A stretch of 7,370 nt of DNA. Origin: Paraprevotella sp. (GTDB lineage Bacteria > Bacteroidota > Bacteroidia > Bacteroidales > Bacteroidaceae). This document shows, in pieces, positions 1 to 6,342 of the stretch. Position 1 is the stretch's first letter. Every line of letters begins with the position of its first letter. The notes beneath the pieces were generated by a model that had not been told where the DNA came from, searched no databases, and saw only the letters and a program-made list of their open reading frames with translations. Both the position numbers and the translations under genes were made by a program. Location of the stretch: the NCBI GenBank assembly GCA_017425765.1, contig JAFOXE010000251.1:1-7370 (forward strand), given 5' to 3'.

Positions 1-1
1 C

Positions 2-2140
2 AAGCTGCTGAAAACACTGAAAGGATGGCCTTCTGAGTTCTTCGCCAAATACGTATTTACCCGTCAAAAGATGGAAGCCTATCTACAACCAGACATCTTC
101 AAGAAGATGTGCGATGTGATTGACAACGGAGCATCTCTGGATCTTAAGACCGCTGACCAAGTGGCAGACGGAATGAAACGTTGGGCCATGGAGCTGGGCG
201 TTACACATTGTACACACTGGTTTCAACCTCTAACCGACGGTACGGCCGAAAAGCACGATGCTTTCGTTGAACACGACGGAAAAGGCGGTATGATAGAGGA
301 ATTCACGGGCAAGCAATTGGTACAACAAGAACCCGATGCCTCATCCTTCCCAAGTGGAGGTATTCGCTCTACCTTCGAGGCACGTGGATACTCTGCATGG
401 GATCCGGCCTCTCCGGTGTTCGTCATTGGCGATACACTCATGATTCCCACTGTATTTATATCCTATACCGGAGAAGCTTTGGACTACAAAGCACCGCTAA
501 AAAAAGCACTCCATGCCGTCGACAAAGCTGCAACCGAAGTCAGCCGCATCTTCTATCCGGAGGTTAAGAAAGTAATTACCAACCTCGGTTGGGAGCAGGA
601 GTATTTCCTTGTAGATGAAGGCCTTTATGCTGCTCGCCCCGACCTTCTTATGACAGGACGTACGTTGATGGGCCACAGCTCGCCCAAGAGTCAGCAGATG
701 GACGACCATTATTTTGGCTCCATCCCAGGACGTGTGGCTGCTTTCATGGCCGACCTTGAAGTACAAGCCCTCGAACTCGGAATTCCTTGTAAAACACGTC
801 ACAACGAGGCAGCCCCCAACCAATTTGAATTGGCCCCTATTTTCGAGGAAATGAACCTTGCAATCGACCACAATATGCTCCTCATGTCGTTGATGAAGCG
901 TGTAGCCCGCAAACATGGATTCCGCTGTTTGCTTCACGAAAAGCCCTTCTCTGGAATCAACGGTAGTGGTAAGCACAACAATTGGTCATTAGCAACCGAC
1001 ACCGGCATCTTGCTCCATGCACCGGGAAAGACACCTATAGACAATCTTCGTTTCGTGACGTTCATCGTAGAAACGCTCACGGCCGTATTGAAGCACAATG
1101 GTCTTCTCAAAGCTTCTATCATGAGTGCCACCAACGCACATCGTCTAGGTGCTGCCGAAGCTCCACCCGCCATTATATCTTCGTTCCTCGGAGAACAGTT
1201 AGGTGAATTGTTGGAGCACTTGGAAAATGCTCCCGATGATGAACTTATCGACTTAACGTGCAAGCACGGAGTAAAACTTGACATTCCACAAATTCCGGAG
1301 TTGATGGTAGACAACACCGACCGTAACCGCACCTCTCCGTTTGCATTTACAGGTAACCGATTTGAATTTCGTGCTGTGGGTGCACAAGCCAACTGCGCGG
1401 CCTCTATGATTGTACTTAATTCTGCAGTTGCCGAAACGCTCATCGACTTCAAGCACCGCGTAGACGCCCTTATTGATGAGGGCATGGACAAGATGAAAGC
1501 CGTTCTACACGTAGTTCGCGAAGACATCAAGTACTGCAAGCCCATTCTATTTAATGGTAATGGTTATTCCGAGGAGTGGAAACAAGAGGCTGCCCGTCGT
1601 GGTTTGGACGTAGAAACCAGCACCCCGCTTGTATTCGACCGCTATTTGGACGAGAAGAGTCTAAGAATGTTTGAGGTTACCAACGTATTCAAAAAAGCCG
1701 AAATCGAAGCCCGTAACGAAATCAAATGGGAAACCTACACTAAGAAAATCCAAATTGAAGCTCGCATATTTGGTGATATCTGCCTCAACCACATTCTGCC
1801 GGTAGTGATGAGATACCAAAGTGCTCTTATCGACAACGTGCACAAGATGCAGGAGATTTTCCCGCAAGAAACAGCTGCACAGATGAACCAATGCAACATC
1901 GAATTGATTAAGAAAATATCCAACCACACTACGTTCATCACCGAGCATGTAGACAAACTAATCGAGGCTCGCAAGGTGGCCAACCGCTTAGATCATGAAC
2001 GTGACAAAGCCATTGCCTACCACGACTCAGTAGCTCCTCTAATAGAGGAAATTCGATACCATGTCGATAGTTTGGAAATGATTGTAGACGACGAGATGTG
2101 GCCATTGCCTAAATATCGCGAATTACTTTTCATCCGATAG
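2..2140 (+). CDS. glnN: Type III glutamine synthetase (GSIII), 5'-truncated by the window edge
   Basis: Glutamine synthetase joins ammonia to glutamate with ATP hydrolysis, the main ammonia assimilation step in the cytoplasm. The open frame runs to the left edge: the 23 codons before the ATG at 71 read as protein and end in SEFFAKYVFTRQKM, which resembles the region before the matching Met in Bacteroides GSIII. The Met at 71 is therefore internal. About 712 residues are visible against roughly 730 in the family, so some 15-20 N-terminal residues are missing. Recognisable blocks are THWFQPLTDGTAEKHD, LGWEQEYFLVD, the metal and glutamate site block KTRHNEAAPNQFELAPIFE (about 796-850), the ATP-binding-type block KPFSGINGSGKHNNWS (about 940-990), and DRNRTSPFAFTGNRFEFRA (about 1319-1375). 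The C-terminus WPLPKYRELLFIR is typical of the family, so the 3' end is intact. The gene is convergent with hydF and has no functional link to it. The promoter lies outside the window. The family assignment is very secure. Confidence 0.97.
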   Translation, partial: KLLKTLKGWPSEFFAKYVFTRQKMEAYLQPDIFKKMCDVIDNGASLDLKTADQVADGMKRWAMELGVTHCTHWFQPLTDGTAEKHDAFVEHDGKGGMIEEFTGKQLVQQEPDASSFPSGGIRSTFEARGYSAWDPASPVFVIGDTLMIPTVFISYTGEALDYKAPLKKALHAVDKAATEVSRIFYPEVKKVITNLGWEQEYFLVDEGLYAARPDLLMTGRTLMGHSSPKSQQMDDHYFGSIPGRVAAFMADLEVQALELGIPCKTRHNEAAPNQFELAPIFEEMNLAIDHNMLLMSLMKRVARKHGFRCLLHEKPFSGINGSGKHNNWSLATDTGILLHAPGKTPIDNLRFVTFIVETLTAVLKHNGLLKASIMSATNAHRLGAAEAPPAIISSFLGEQLGELLEHLENAPDDELIDLTCKHGVKLDIPQIPELMVDNTDRNRTSPFAFTGNRFEFRAVGAQANCAASMIVLNSAVAETLIDFKHRVDALIDEGMDKMKAVLHVVREDIKYCKPILFNGNGYSEEWKQEAARRGLDVETSTPLVFDRYLDEKSLRMFEVTNVFKKAEIEARNEIKWETYTKKIQIEARIFGDICLNHILPVVMRYQSALIDNVHKMQEIFPQETAAQMNQCNIELIKKISNHTTFITEHVDKLIEARKVANRLDHERDKAIAYHDSVAPLIEEIRYHVDSLEMIVDDEMWPLPKYRELLFIR

Positions 2141-2145
2141 CAATA

Positions 2146-2157
2146 TCAAGGCCTTGA
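2146..2157. repeat. Perfect 12-base palindrome TCAAGGCCTTGA just after glnN
   Basis: TCAAGGCCTTGA is identical to its reverse complement and begins five bases after the glnN stop codon. It has no loop, so as RNA it would make at most a short stem with a tight turn. It could be a protein binding site or chance. No function is claimed. Confidence 0.4.
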
Positions 2158-2179
2158 CCTTACCCACAAACATACCTTA

Positions 2180-2236
2180 ATCCAAGTGTGCACCTTGCTG
2201 AACTTTTTTATACAGCAATGTGCAGACTTGGATTTT
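2180..2236 (+). terminator. Long hairpin downstream of glnN, probable terminator
   Basis: Arms 2180-2200 and 2213-2233 (21 bases each) pair at 19 of 21 positions; the mismatches are G2188/G2225 and C2194/T2219. The loop is 12 bases (2201-2212, T-rich). The stem begins 40 bases after the glnN stop and is followed by a short T run (2233-2236), which fits intrinsic termination of glnN. The T tract is weak and the stem is longer than most terminators, so it could instead be a stabilising 3' structure or a copy of a dispersed palindromic element. On the minus strand it has no T tract after it. Confidence 0.6.
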
Positions 2237-2246
2237 ATCATCTTTA

Positions 2247-2254
2247 TACTTTTG
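2247..2254 (+). promoter_or_regulatory. Orphan TAnnTTTG (-7-like) box, TACTTTTG, in the convergent gap
   Basis: TACTTTTG matches the Bacteroidota -7 consensus TAnnTTTG. A TTG at 2228-2230 lies 16 bases upstream, slightly closer than the usual -33 spacing, and is inside the right arm of the preceding hairpin. Any transcript would start near 2260, run toward the 3' end of hydF, and contain no protein gene. An eight-base pattern with two free positions can occur by chance. Confidence 0.3.
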
Positions 2255-2256
2255 TT

Positions 2257-2337
2257 CTAAGAACTACAATTACAACGACGTCCACCGTTCATAAGTTCCC
2301 TATCACACGCTCTGCTATAGCCAAAACAGACGTGCAT
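2257..2337 (-). CDS. Possible cysteine-rich 26-residue small ORF
   Basis: On the minus strand, an ATG at 2335-2337 opens a 26-codon frame ending in TAG at 2257-2259. The peptide begins MHVCFGYSRACDREL and ends GGRRCNCSS, with four cysteines, several arginines and a closing CNC motif. The frame stays open 10 codons further upstream to a TTG, so a slightly longer form is possible. It lies downstream of hydF on the same strand and could be read as part of that transcript. I see no clear ribosome binding site and do not recognise a family. It may be a chance frame in structured noncoding DNA, and confidence that it is translated is low. Confidence 0.15.
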   Translation of the reverse strand: MHVCFGYSRACDRELMNGGRRCNCSS

Positions 2338-2417
2338 CTCACATAGACTCACACGTACGCCTCGCAATCACGACACGTACGTGTAAATAGGTTTCACACG
2401 AGCATCTGTTTGCACGA
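2304..2417. repeat. Degenerate array of CACACG-type units about 23 bases apart
   Basis: CACACG or one-mismatch words start at 2304 (CACACG), 2327 (CAGACG), 2350 (CACACG), 2372 (GACACG) and 2395 (CACACG), giving spacings of 23, 23, 22 and 23 bases. The units at 2327 and 2395 match over 11 of 13 bases (CAGACGTGCATCT and CACACGAGCATCT), and those at 2350 and 2372 share ACACGTACG. The rest of each unit is poorly conserved. The even spacing, about two helical turns, is seen directly; whether it marks protein binding sites, an eroded tandem repeat, or chance in a CACG-rich stretch is open. Confidence 0.35.
2373..2384. repeat. Perfect 12-base palindrome ACACGTACGTGT
   Basis: ACACGTACGTGT equals its reverse complement. 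It lies inside the CACACG array, and its left half ACACGTACG recurs at 2351-2359. It is a plausible dimer binding site, with no regulator identified. Confidence 0.4.
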
Positions 2418-2430
2418 GATGCCACGTGTG
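2395..2430 (-). terminator. Hairpin downstream of hydF, possible operon end
   Basis: CACACG (2395-2400) pairs with CGTGTG (2425-2430) and GCATCT (2402-2407) pairs with AGATGC (2417-2422), separated by a small internal loop (A2401 against C2423-A2424); the terminal loop is nine bases. It lies 36 bases past the hydF stop on the minus strand. The sequence after it on that strand is AAACCTATTT, not a clean T run, so if it ends the hydEGF transcript it is a weak or non-canonical terminator. It overlaps the last CACACG unit. Confidence 0.35.
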
Positions 2431-2466
2431 TAAGAAGAAGGTTATTGATAAAGACTTACTGAAACC

Positions 2467-3699
2467 TTATGGCTCCGGAAAAACCACCTTCGATAAAATA
2501 CCGGAGAGAGCAGCCAATGCCACGCCATAGTTGGTTACGGGAACATGCTGTTCTGCTGCACGCTGCAGACGACGCAGCACATGCTGACGAGTAAACATAC
2601 AAGCACCACAATGAATCACAAGGTCGTACGAACCTAAATTCTCGGGGAAATCTTGTCCCGAAACAATGTCTATTTGTAGGTCAGAATGCAGACGTGTGCG
2701 CAAAAGATTGGGCAATTTTACACGTCCTATATCCTCATTTTGAGGCACATGAGCACATGCCTCAGCTATAAGTATACGTGCTCCGGCCGATAAATTCATC
2801 ATCACCTTAGCCCCTTGCAGATAGCGTTGAATATCCCCCTTTTGGCGAGCCAAGAGAATGGAAAAAGAGGTAAGTTTGGTTTCCGGCGGACATAAAGCTG
2901 CCACCGTTTGAAACACTTGAGAGTCGGTAATTATCAACCGAGGGGGTGCAGACAATGCTGCCAACGTAGATTCAAGACGCTCTGTAGTACACATCATGGC
3001 CGTGCAACCCTTATCCAAAAGGCTGCGCATGGTTTGCACTTGTGGCAATATCAATCTTCCTTTCGGAGCTTGTATGTCTTGTGGCGCCACAAGCACTACT
3101 ACATCACCTGCTTGGGCCAACGAACCCACAAGGTCAGTAATCTCCTCGTGTTCAGTCAACACACCGGATATTGCTTGCAATAAAGCGCCCACACCTTGAG
3201 CAGACCGTGCCGACAAGGCCAAAACTTTGCATCCTAATGCCTTACGGTACTCCTCAGCCACTAGTGCCGGTTGAGTCAACAAATCGGCCTTATTTAATAC
3301 CGCAACAACGGGAGTTTCACATCGTTTCATCTCGACCATCCACTGCTTTTCCGTGGCCAACGCCTCAACATTAACACCCTCTGTAATATATTGTTCCTCA
3401 GATGTTGAAAGAACCAACACGGCCACATCTATGCGTTCCGTTGCCTTACGGGTTTGCTCCACTCTGAGCGCCCCCAACGCACCGTCATCATCAAATCCGG
3501 CCGTATCCATTATCACGCAAGCCCCAATTTCCGGCCATTCCATATTCTTCGTCACCACATCAGTAGTAGTGCCGGGCACGTCCGAGACAATGGCCACTTG
3601 CTGACCACACAAGGCATTGAACAACGACGATTTACCGTTGTTTCGCCGACCAAAAATACCGACATACTTACGTTGATCACGTGGGGTTTGGGTTTGCAT
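2467..3699 (-). CDS. hydF: [FeFe]-hydrogenase maturation GTPase HydF
   Basis: HydF is the cytoplasmic scaffold that receives the di-iron precursor made with HydE and HydG and transfers it to the apo-hydrogenase. The 410-residue length is normal. The N-terminal TrmE/Era-like GTPase domain (about 1-170) shows the P-loop GRRNNGKS (17-24), a TTTD switch (44-47), DTAG (65-68) and NKAD (136-139). A middle dimerisation region follows (about 175-270), then the cluster domain with C315-x-H317, 45 residues, then H363-C364-x-x-C367; this is the HydF signature CxH...HCxxC and separates it from TrmE and Der GTPases. The ATG at 3697-3699 places the P-loop at the expected distance from the N-terminus; upstream there is no clear Shine-Dalgarno sequence. 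It is the last gene of hydE-hydG-hydF, 63 bases after hydG. No TAnnTTTG box is seen in that AT-rich spacer, so cotranscription is inferred. All key residues appear intact. Confidence 0.96.
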   Translation of the reverse strand: MQTQTPRDQRKYVGIFGRRNNGKSSLFNALCGQQVAIVSDVPGTTTDVVTKNMEWPEIGACVIMDTAGFDDDGALGALRVEQTRKATERIDVAVLVLSTSEEQYITEGVNVEALATEKQWMVEMKRCETPVVAVLNKADLLTQPALVAEEYRKALGCKVLALSARSAQGVGALLQAISGVLTEHEEITDLVGSLAQAGDVVVLVAPQDIQAPKGRLILPQVQTMRSLLDKGCTAMMCTTERLESTLAALSAPPRLIITDSQVFQTVAALCPPETKLTSFSILLARQKGDIQRYLQGAKVMMNLSAGARILIAEACAHVPQNEDIGRVKLPNLLRTRLHSDLQIDIVSGQDFPENLGSYDLVIHCGACMFTRQHVLRRLQRAAEQHVPVTNYGVALAALSGILSKVVFPEP

Positions 3700-3762
3700 T
3701 CGTGAGTTCTATTTTATGTATACTTTATATATAATGGCTGAATTATTACTACATCACGAGAT

Positions 3763-5181
3763 TTAGAAGCGAAAATCACGTTTTCCGTTTTCTATCTGCT
3801 TCAAAAAATCTTCGGCCGTCTTGCGAACCTTTTCATTAGGTACATTTTGTAGCTCGTGTGCAATCATGGCCACTCCCTTATCACGTGTTGTTGGTGAAGC
3901 ATAATCTTGTAAATACTCCTTCAATGTAATCAACGCATTAGGATGACAACAATTAGCTATCTGACCACTCTTAACCAACGACATAAATCGATCGCCCGTT
4001 CGTCCGGCACGATAACAAGCGGTGCAGAAGCTAGGAATATAACCTAAATCCAACAGCCAAGCTACTACCTCATCAAGTGTGCGTCGATCGGATATGTCGA
4101 ATTGCGATGAGTTGTCTTCTTCGCGTTCTTCGCGTACATACCCGCCTACACTGGTACGAGAGCCACCGCTGATTTGCGACACACCTAATTCCAACACGCG
4201 TTCGCGACTTCTGCTGCTCTCGCGGGTAGAAATAATCATACCTGTATAGGGCACAGCGATGCGAATCACAGCCACTATTTTGTGAAACACCGAATCGGGC
4301 ACACAATTAGAGAAATCAGCCGTATCAATATCGTCAGCTTTACACAATCGGGGCACGCTGATTGTGTGCGGCCCCACGCCATAGGTGGTCTCGAGATGCT
4401 CGGCATGCATCAAAAGTCCCACAAAGTCGTAACGATAAGTATCTAATCCGAACAGCACTCCAATGCCCACATCGTCTATACCACCTTGCATGGCGCGGTC
4501 CATAGCTTCGGTGTGCCAAGCATAATTATGTTTAGGACCCGTTGGATGCAATTGTTCGTATAGTTCCTTGTTGTAGGTCTCCTGAAAAAGAATGTACGTA
4601 CCAATTCCGGCATCGTGTAGCTTGCGATAATTCTCCACTGTGGTTGCCGCAATGTTTACGTTTACTCGCCGGATAGCACCATTGCGATGCTTTATATCGT
4701 AAATGGTGCGAATACTCTCCAATATATATTCTATTGGATTGTTCACCGGATCTTCTCCGGCCTCCAATGCCAAACGTTTATGACCCATATCTTGCAGGGC
4801 TATAACCTCTTGACGTATCTCGTCCTGAGTCAGTTTCTTTCGACGTATGTTTTTATTCCGATAGTGATATGGACAATATACACACCCGTTTACACAATAG
4901 TTAGAAAGATAAAGCGGGGCAAACATCACGATGCGATTGCCATAAAAGCGCTGCTTGATTCTACGCGCCAAATCGTACATACGTTCCGTAAGATCGGGTA
5001 ATTCGCAATCCAACAACACGGCCGCTTCACGATGTGTCAGCCCCTTACATTCTTCTGCTCTGTTCAGAATACCTTCGATAAGGGCACGATCGTGGGCATG
5101 GGCCTTTGCATAGGCCATGGTTTCATTTATTTCGTCGTGCGAGATAAACTCTTCTGCAATATTAGATGTTACTTTATACAT
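3763..5181 (-). CDS. hydG: [FeFe]-hydrogenase maturase HydG, radical SAM tyrosine lyase
   Basis: HydG cleaves L-tyrosine with S-adenosylmethionine to p-cresol and a fragment that yields the CO and cyanide ligands of the H-cluster, assembled on an iron-cysteine synthon. The radical SAM motif CxxxCxxC is C96, C100, C103 (YCVNGCVYCPYH). The C-terminal auxiliary cluster motif CxxC-x22-C is C386, C389, C412; it is diagnostic of HydG and absent from its relative ThiH. Other family blocks visible are ALEAGEDP, FQETYNKELYEQLHPTGPKH and GPHTISVPRL. The length of 472 residues is typical. The start ATG (5179-5181) lies within the last codons of hydE, giving a 13-base overlap that suggests translational coupling; the preceding region is A-rich with no evident Shine-Dalgarno site. 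It sits between hydE and hydF in the maturation operon. No key residue is missing. Confidence 0.97.
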   Translation of the reverse strand: MYKVTSNIAEEFISHDEINETMAYAKAHAHDRALIEGILNRAEECKGLTHREAAVLLDCELPDLTERMYDLARRIKQRFYGNRIVMFAPLYLSNYCVNGCVYCPYHYRNKNIRRKKLTQDEIRQEVIALQDMGHKRLALEAGEDPVNNPIEYILESIRTIYDIKHRNGAIRRVNVNIAATTVENYRKLHDAGIGTYILFQETYNKELYEQLHPTGPKHNYAWHTEAMDRAMQGGIDDVGIGVLFGLDTYRYDFVGLLMHAEHLETTYGVGPHTISVPRLCKADDIDTADFSNCVPDSVFHKIVAVIRIAVPYTGMIISTRESSRSRERVLELGVSQISGGSRTSVGGYVREEREEDNSSQFDISDRRTLDEVVAWLLDLGYIPSFCTACYRAGRTGDRFMSLVKSGQIANCCHPNALITLKEYLQDYASPTTRDKGVAMIAHELQNVPNEKVRKTAEDFLKQIENGKRDFRF

Positions 5182-6257
5182 GATGTTTGATTTTTTTCTT
5201 TATAATCTCCGCGCCCCATGTCCACGTGACGACCGATGGCATGCAGATGTTGATTTAATGTGTGAACATAAGCCCCCTCCTCGCAACCCGTACATGCTTT
5301 ATTTTGGTAAATGGCATATTTATGGCGCACAGAATCGGGCGTTAGATTAGGCATGAGCACATTGGCTCCGGCCATAAGCCCCAACTGACGCCCCTCAGGA
5401 TACAAGCTAATTAGGGCAGTAGTGGATGGTATTAAGGCATAAGGATGACGCAAACGCAATAACGACAAGAGAATAAGCACCTTACGTACATCACCGGCTG
5501 ACTCGTAAGCAAAAGGTGTATTCGCAGCAGGTATAAAAGGACCTATGCCTATCATCTCCGGTCGCAACTCATCCAAATATTCCAAATCGTCCACTAAATG
5601 TTGTGTGGTTTGTCCGGGCGAGCCCACCATCATCCCTGCGCCTACCTGATAACCTAAAGTTTTTAAGTGTTCAAGGCACTGACGACGTGCAGCAGCAGAC
5701 ATCTCTTGAGGATGCAAGTAAGCATAATGTTGTTCGTTGCGTGTTTCGTGCCTCAACAAATAACGGTCTGCACCGGCTTCACGCCACATCTGATAACATT
5801 CTGGGCTACGTTCGCCTAACGAAAGAGTTACAGCTGCCTCAGGACAGGTTTCCTTTATTGCACGTACAACATCGGCCACATAGGCATCAGAAAGTGCGGT
5901 GTCCTCACCACCTTGAAGAACAAAAGTACGAAATCCGTCGGCGTACCCTTGTCGGCATACATCAAGAATTTCTTTTTGTGTCAGGCGGTAACGCTCTGCC
6001 TCTCGATTGCTTCTGCGCAGACCACAATACAAGCAGTTATTACGACAATATGAAGATATTTCAATAAGACCACGTACATAAACGGCATACCCAAAGTGCG
6101 ATACCGTAACCGATTCCGCAACCGAACGCAAAAGTTCTTGCTGAGCAGAATCAGCTGAGTCGATGAGAACACAATATTCCGATCGACTAAGACTTTTGCC
6201 ACCTTGTAAAGCAGAAATCCACTCCTCGAACGTCTTATCTGAAATTTTCTTACACAT
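5169..6257 (-). CDS. hydE: [FeFe]-hydrogenase maturase HydE, radical SAM
   Basis: HydE is a radical SAM enzyme of the BioB-like barrel type that acts on the HydG product on the way to the di-iron centre loaded onto HydF. The radical SAM cluster cysteines are C71, C75 and C78 (SYCRNNCLYCGLRRSN). Further family features are FVLQGGED, LSLGERS, the RHETRNEQHYAYLHP block and GAGMMVGSPGQT. The 362-residue length is normal. Near the C-terminus there is a CxxC pair, C322 and C325, where some HydE proteins bind an accessory cluster; the third cysteine expected about eight residues earlier is a tyrosine, so that non-essential cluster may be absent or altered. It is the first gene of the minus-strand operon and overlaps hydG by 13 bases. 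The ATG at 6255-6257 is 20 bases from a TAnnTTTG box and has no evident Shine-Dalgarno site. Biotin synthase is excluded by context and by the HydE-type motifs. Confidence 0.96.
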   Translation of the reverse strand: MCKKISDKTFEEWISALQGGKSLSRSEYCVLIDSADSAQQELLRSVAESVTVSHFGYAVYVRGLIEISSYCRNNCLYCGLRRSNREAERYRLTQKEILDVCRQGYADGFRTFVLQGGEDTALSDAYVADVVRAIKETCPEAAVTLSLGERSPECYQMWREAGADRYLLRHETRNEQHYAYLHPQEMSAAARRQCLEHLKTLGYQVGAGMMVGSPGQTTQHLVDDLEYLDELRPEMIGIGPFIPAANTPFAYESAGDVRKVLILLSLLRLRHPYALIPSTTALISLYPEGRQLGLMAGANVLMPNLTPDSVRHKYAIYQNKACTGCEEGAYVHTLNQHLHAIGRHVDMGRGDYKEKNQTSCIK

Positions 6258-6276
6258 TGTTGCAATAAAACCTACA

Positions 6277-6284
6277 CAAAAGTA
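6277..6284 (-). promoter_or_regulatory. -7-like promoter box (TACTTTTG) for hydEGF
   Basis: On the minus strand TACTTTTG fits TAnnTTTG, the Bacteroidota -7 element, and ends 19 bases before the hydE ATG, implying a leader of only about a dozen bases. No TTTG or TTG -33 element is seen 17-23 bases upstream, where the sequence is A and T runs. The placement just upstream of the first operon gene supports it; the missing -33 weakens it. Confidence 0.45.
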
Positions 6285-6306
6285 TAAAAAAGTCTTTTCT
6301 TTTGTT

Positions 6307-6314
6307 TATTTTTG
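6307..6314 (+). promoter_or_regulatory. -7-like promoter box (TATTTTTG) for the hydrogenase gene
   Basis: TATTTTTG fits TAnnTTTG and ends 28 bases before the ATG at 6343, implying a leader of roughly 20 bases. It is about 22 bases from the opposing box for hydE, so the two promoters are back to back inside an 85-base AT-rich gap. No clear -33 TTTG is present at the usual distance. A shared regulator binding between them is possible, but no clear operator is visible. Confidence 0.45.
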
Positions 6315-6342
6315 TGAGCATATCTAAAGAATTTAACCTAAA

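Noticed and set aside
71..73. ATG at 71 as the start of glutamine synthetase
   Set aside because: The frame is open to the left edge and the preceding 23 codons resemble GSIII N-terminal sequence, so the true start is outside the window.
934..1545. 203-codon minus-strand open frame inside glnN
   Set aside because: It lies wholly antisense to a strongly conserved gene, has low-complexity Ser/Ala/Arg composition and resembles no family; a shadow frame.
2146..2241. 31-codon minus-strand frame (starts MIKSKSAHCC) across the glnN terminator
   Set aside because: Its sequence is dictated by the hairpin arms and palindrome, it has no family resemblance and no clear ribosome binding site.
2304..2417. 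CRISPR array for the 23-base phased words
   Set aside because: Repeats are only 6-13 bases and imperfect, there are no uniform spacers, and no cas genes are nearby.
2467..3699. tRNA modification GTPase TrmE or Der instead of HydF
   Set aside because: The GTPase domain is similar, but the C-terminal CxH(45)HCxxC cluster site and operon context are those of HydF.
3763..5181. Thiamine synthesis protein ThiH instead of HydG
   Set aside because: The C-terminal CX2CX22C auxiliary cluster motif and the hydE/hydF neighbours identify HydG.
5603..6067. 154-codon plus-strand open frame opposite hydE
   Set aside because: It is antisense to a secure radical SAM gene with intact catalytic motifs; its own product shows no domain.
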